Shown here: one piece after another, positions 5,477 through 6,488 of the stretch
How the letters are laid out: every line of letters begins with the position of its first letter
Numbering within the stretch: the first letter of the stretch is position 1
Source of the DNA: Parapedobacter deserti
Lineage (GTDB): Bacteria; Bacteroidota; Bacteroidia; Sphingobacteriales; Sphingobacteriaceae
NCBI RefSeq assembly: GCF_042646065.1
Contig: NZ_JBHRTA010000034.1
Span: forward strand, 1-6,488
DNA: 6,488 nucleotides
Direction: 5' to 3'
Notes under the pieces: model-generated
The model's input: only the letters and a program-made list of their open reading frames with translations
What the model was told of the DNA's origin: nothing
Database searches by the model: none
Position numbers and translations under genes: made by a program

Positions 5477-6488
5477 AAGATCAGGATGGCGATGGCGACA
5501 TAGAAGAATGCTCGTATGGGAAGCGACTGGCTCCGATAAATTATGCAACATTTGACAAATTAGTTACGTGTGGCGTTGATCAGGTAGGTAATGCTGTTGA
5601 AACGGCAAGTCAGAGTTTTGTGCTATATTCAGAGAGCTCAATACTTAATAACGAGCCTATTGTGGGTTATGATAAAGTGACGGTTTATACGCAGAGTAAA
5701 GAACTTAATGGTTATACAGAATATGAGTATAATAACACAATAAGTGCTTCACCTAATTTTGCAAATGGATCTTTTAATGCCCGGCCGGCTGGTATTCCTA
5801 ACTTGATAAGACTGGGGAATGGATTACTCATAAAGCACATCGATTATGTGCATGAAACGTCGACCAATTTATTCCGAAAGGCTAAGGAGACTATAAACAA
5901 CTATGCTTCGTTGCCAACTATAACGCATGTAGGACTCCGGTTGATGAGAAGCCTATCCGGCTCGTGTGTTTCATATGCTGGAAAGGGTGTTTCTTATCTT
6001 CAATATCCCGCTTTTCAATCGTCGTGGAATCAACTTTCGTCCCAGACTGTAGTTGAGTATCCCTTGGTCAATGAGGGATTTTCCACCACTACAGAATATG
6101 TTTATGAACAAGGTGAGCCCGAACACTACTTGCCTATTCAGACTAAGGTATTAGGTAGCGATGGCTCGATTACTTCATCTATATTGGTTTACCCCACTGA
6201 TTACGCGAATGCGTCGGGTGCGATATACGAGATGCAGCAGAAAAATCTACTGTTGCCCATCGAACGGGTACAATACAAGGAGGTCGGCACTACTCGGACG
6301 ATCCTGTCGGGCAGTATCACTACATACAAGCCCGGTGGACAGGGTTTAGTGGACCAGGTGCTGGAATTGGAGACGGTATCGCCCGTGCCGTTGGCTTCCT
6401 TCAAGTTCAGCAACCGGTCTACGGCCGGGCAACTGCCGCCCTCGGCAGGCGGCCCCGCCAATTACTCGGCGGACACCCGGTACAAACC
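5461..6488 (+). CDS. RHS/YD-type secreted protein, continuation in the -1 frame (runs off the window)
   Basis: There are 342 codons without a stop, continuing the RHS-type protein after the frame break at 5455-5461; it has no start of its own. It begins NYHYLKDQDGDGDIEECSYG, where DQDGDGDIEE resembles a calcium-binding EF-hand or thrombospondin-3 loop but lacks the usual Glu at position 12. Segments typical of the region ahead of the YD repeats follow: EPIVGYDKVTVYTQ, GYTEYEYNN, NGLLIKHIDYVHE, TTTEYVYEQGE, VLGSDGSITSSILVYPTDYA, then NLLLPIERVQY. Their order agrees with what follows GLGWTLNAGG-type N-termini in this family, which is the main reason to join the two pieces. GC content rises from about 37% (5461-5760) to about 58% (6181-6480). 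The RHS core and any C-terminal effector lie beyond the window, so whether this is a toxin cannot be seen. Confidence 0.82.

Noticed and set aside
6433..6448. CTGCCG-CCCT-CGGCAG hairpin as a terminator
   Set aside because: It lies inside a continuing reading frame in a very GC-rich stretch, with no T-tract after it.
6161..6461. Short frames on both strands near the right end
   Set aside because: They lie within the continuous -1-frame RHS coding sequence; the GC-rich composition removes stop codons by chance in other frames.
1..6488. Insertion sequence, integrase, tRNA or rRNA
   Set aside because: No transposase-like protein, no terminal inverted repeats with target duplication and no RNA gene was recognised on either strand.

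Overview
The window looks like accessory chromosome of a Bacteroidota bacterium, possibly of the Sphingobacteriaceae/Chitinophagaceae type. Three things point there. The start codons have A/T-rich leaders without a clear Shine-Dalgarno sequence. The predicted signal peptides place a Gln right after the likely cleavage site (the Bacteroidetes 'Q-rule'). The two protein families present, secreted 'VGIGT...HLPEIPSA' tail-fibre-like proteins and a large 'SPNAA.....GLGWTLNAGG' RHS/YD-type surface protein, are typical of that phylum. Genus cannot be decided from the sequence alone. All recognised genes are on the + strand.

Layout: (1) 1-295, the 3' end of a secreted tail-fibre-like gene. (2) 292-1248, a complete paralogue whose ATG overlaps the previous stop. 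(3) 1249-1769, a gene-poor gap with a frameshifted relic of a further copy (about 1330-1619) and a hairpin. (4) 1770-2462 and (5) 2508-3317, two more complete paralogues 45 bases apart. (6) From 3383 to the window edge, a large RHS-type secreted protein gene. Its reading frame breaks at 5455-5461 and resumes in the -1 frame, which stays open to base 6488.

The four intact or partial small genes and the relic share one C-terminal module: VNGNI.AKEVKV, then PDYVF, HLPEIPSA, DGL.LAEMN and a leucine-rich coiled coil. Their N-terminal 'head' segments are different. The module of gene 5 is a nucleotide-level mosaic: its first part nearly matches gene 1 and its second part nearly matches gene 4. This suggests gene conversion among copies. 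The array next to an RHS gene suggests a set of interchangeable secreted fibre-like proteins working with, or evolving alongside, a large surface or polymorphic-toxin-like protein. That functional link is inference.

The most notable points are the frame break at a perfectly phased U UUU UUA heptamer in the RHS gene (indel or programmed frameshift), the mosaic paralogue array, and a jump in base composition inside the RHS gene from about 37% to about 58% GC near base 6200.
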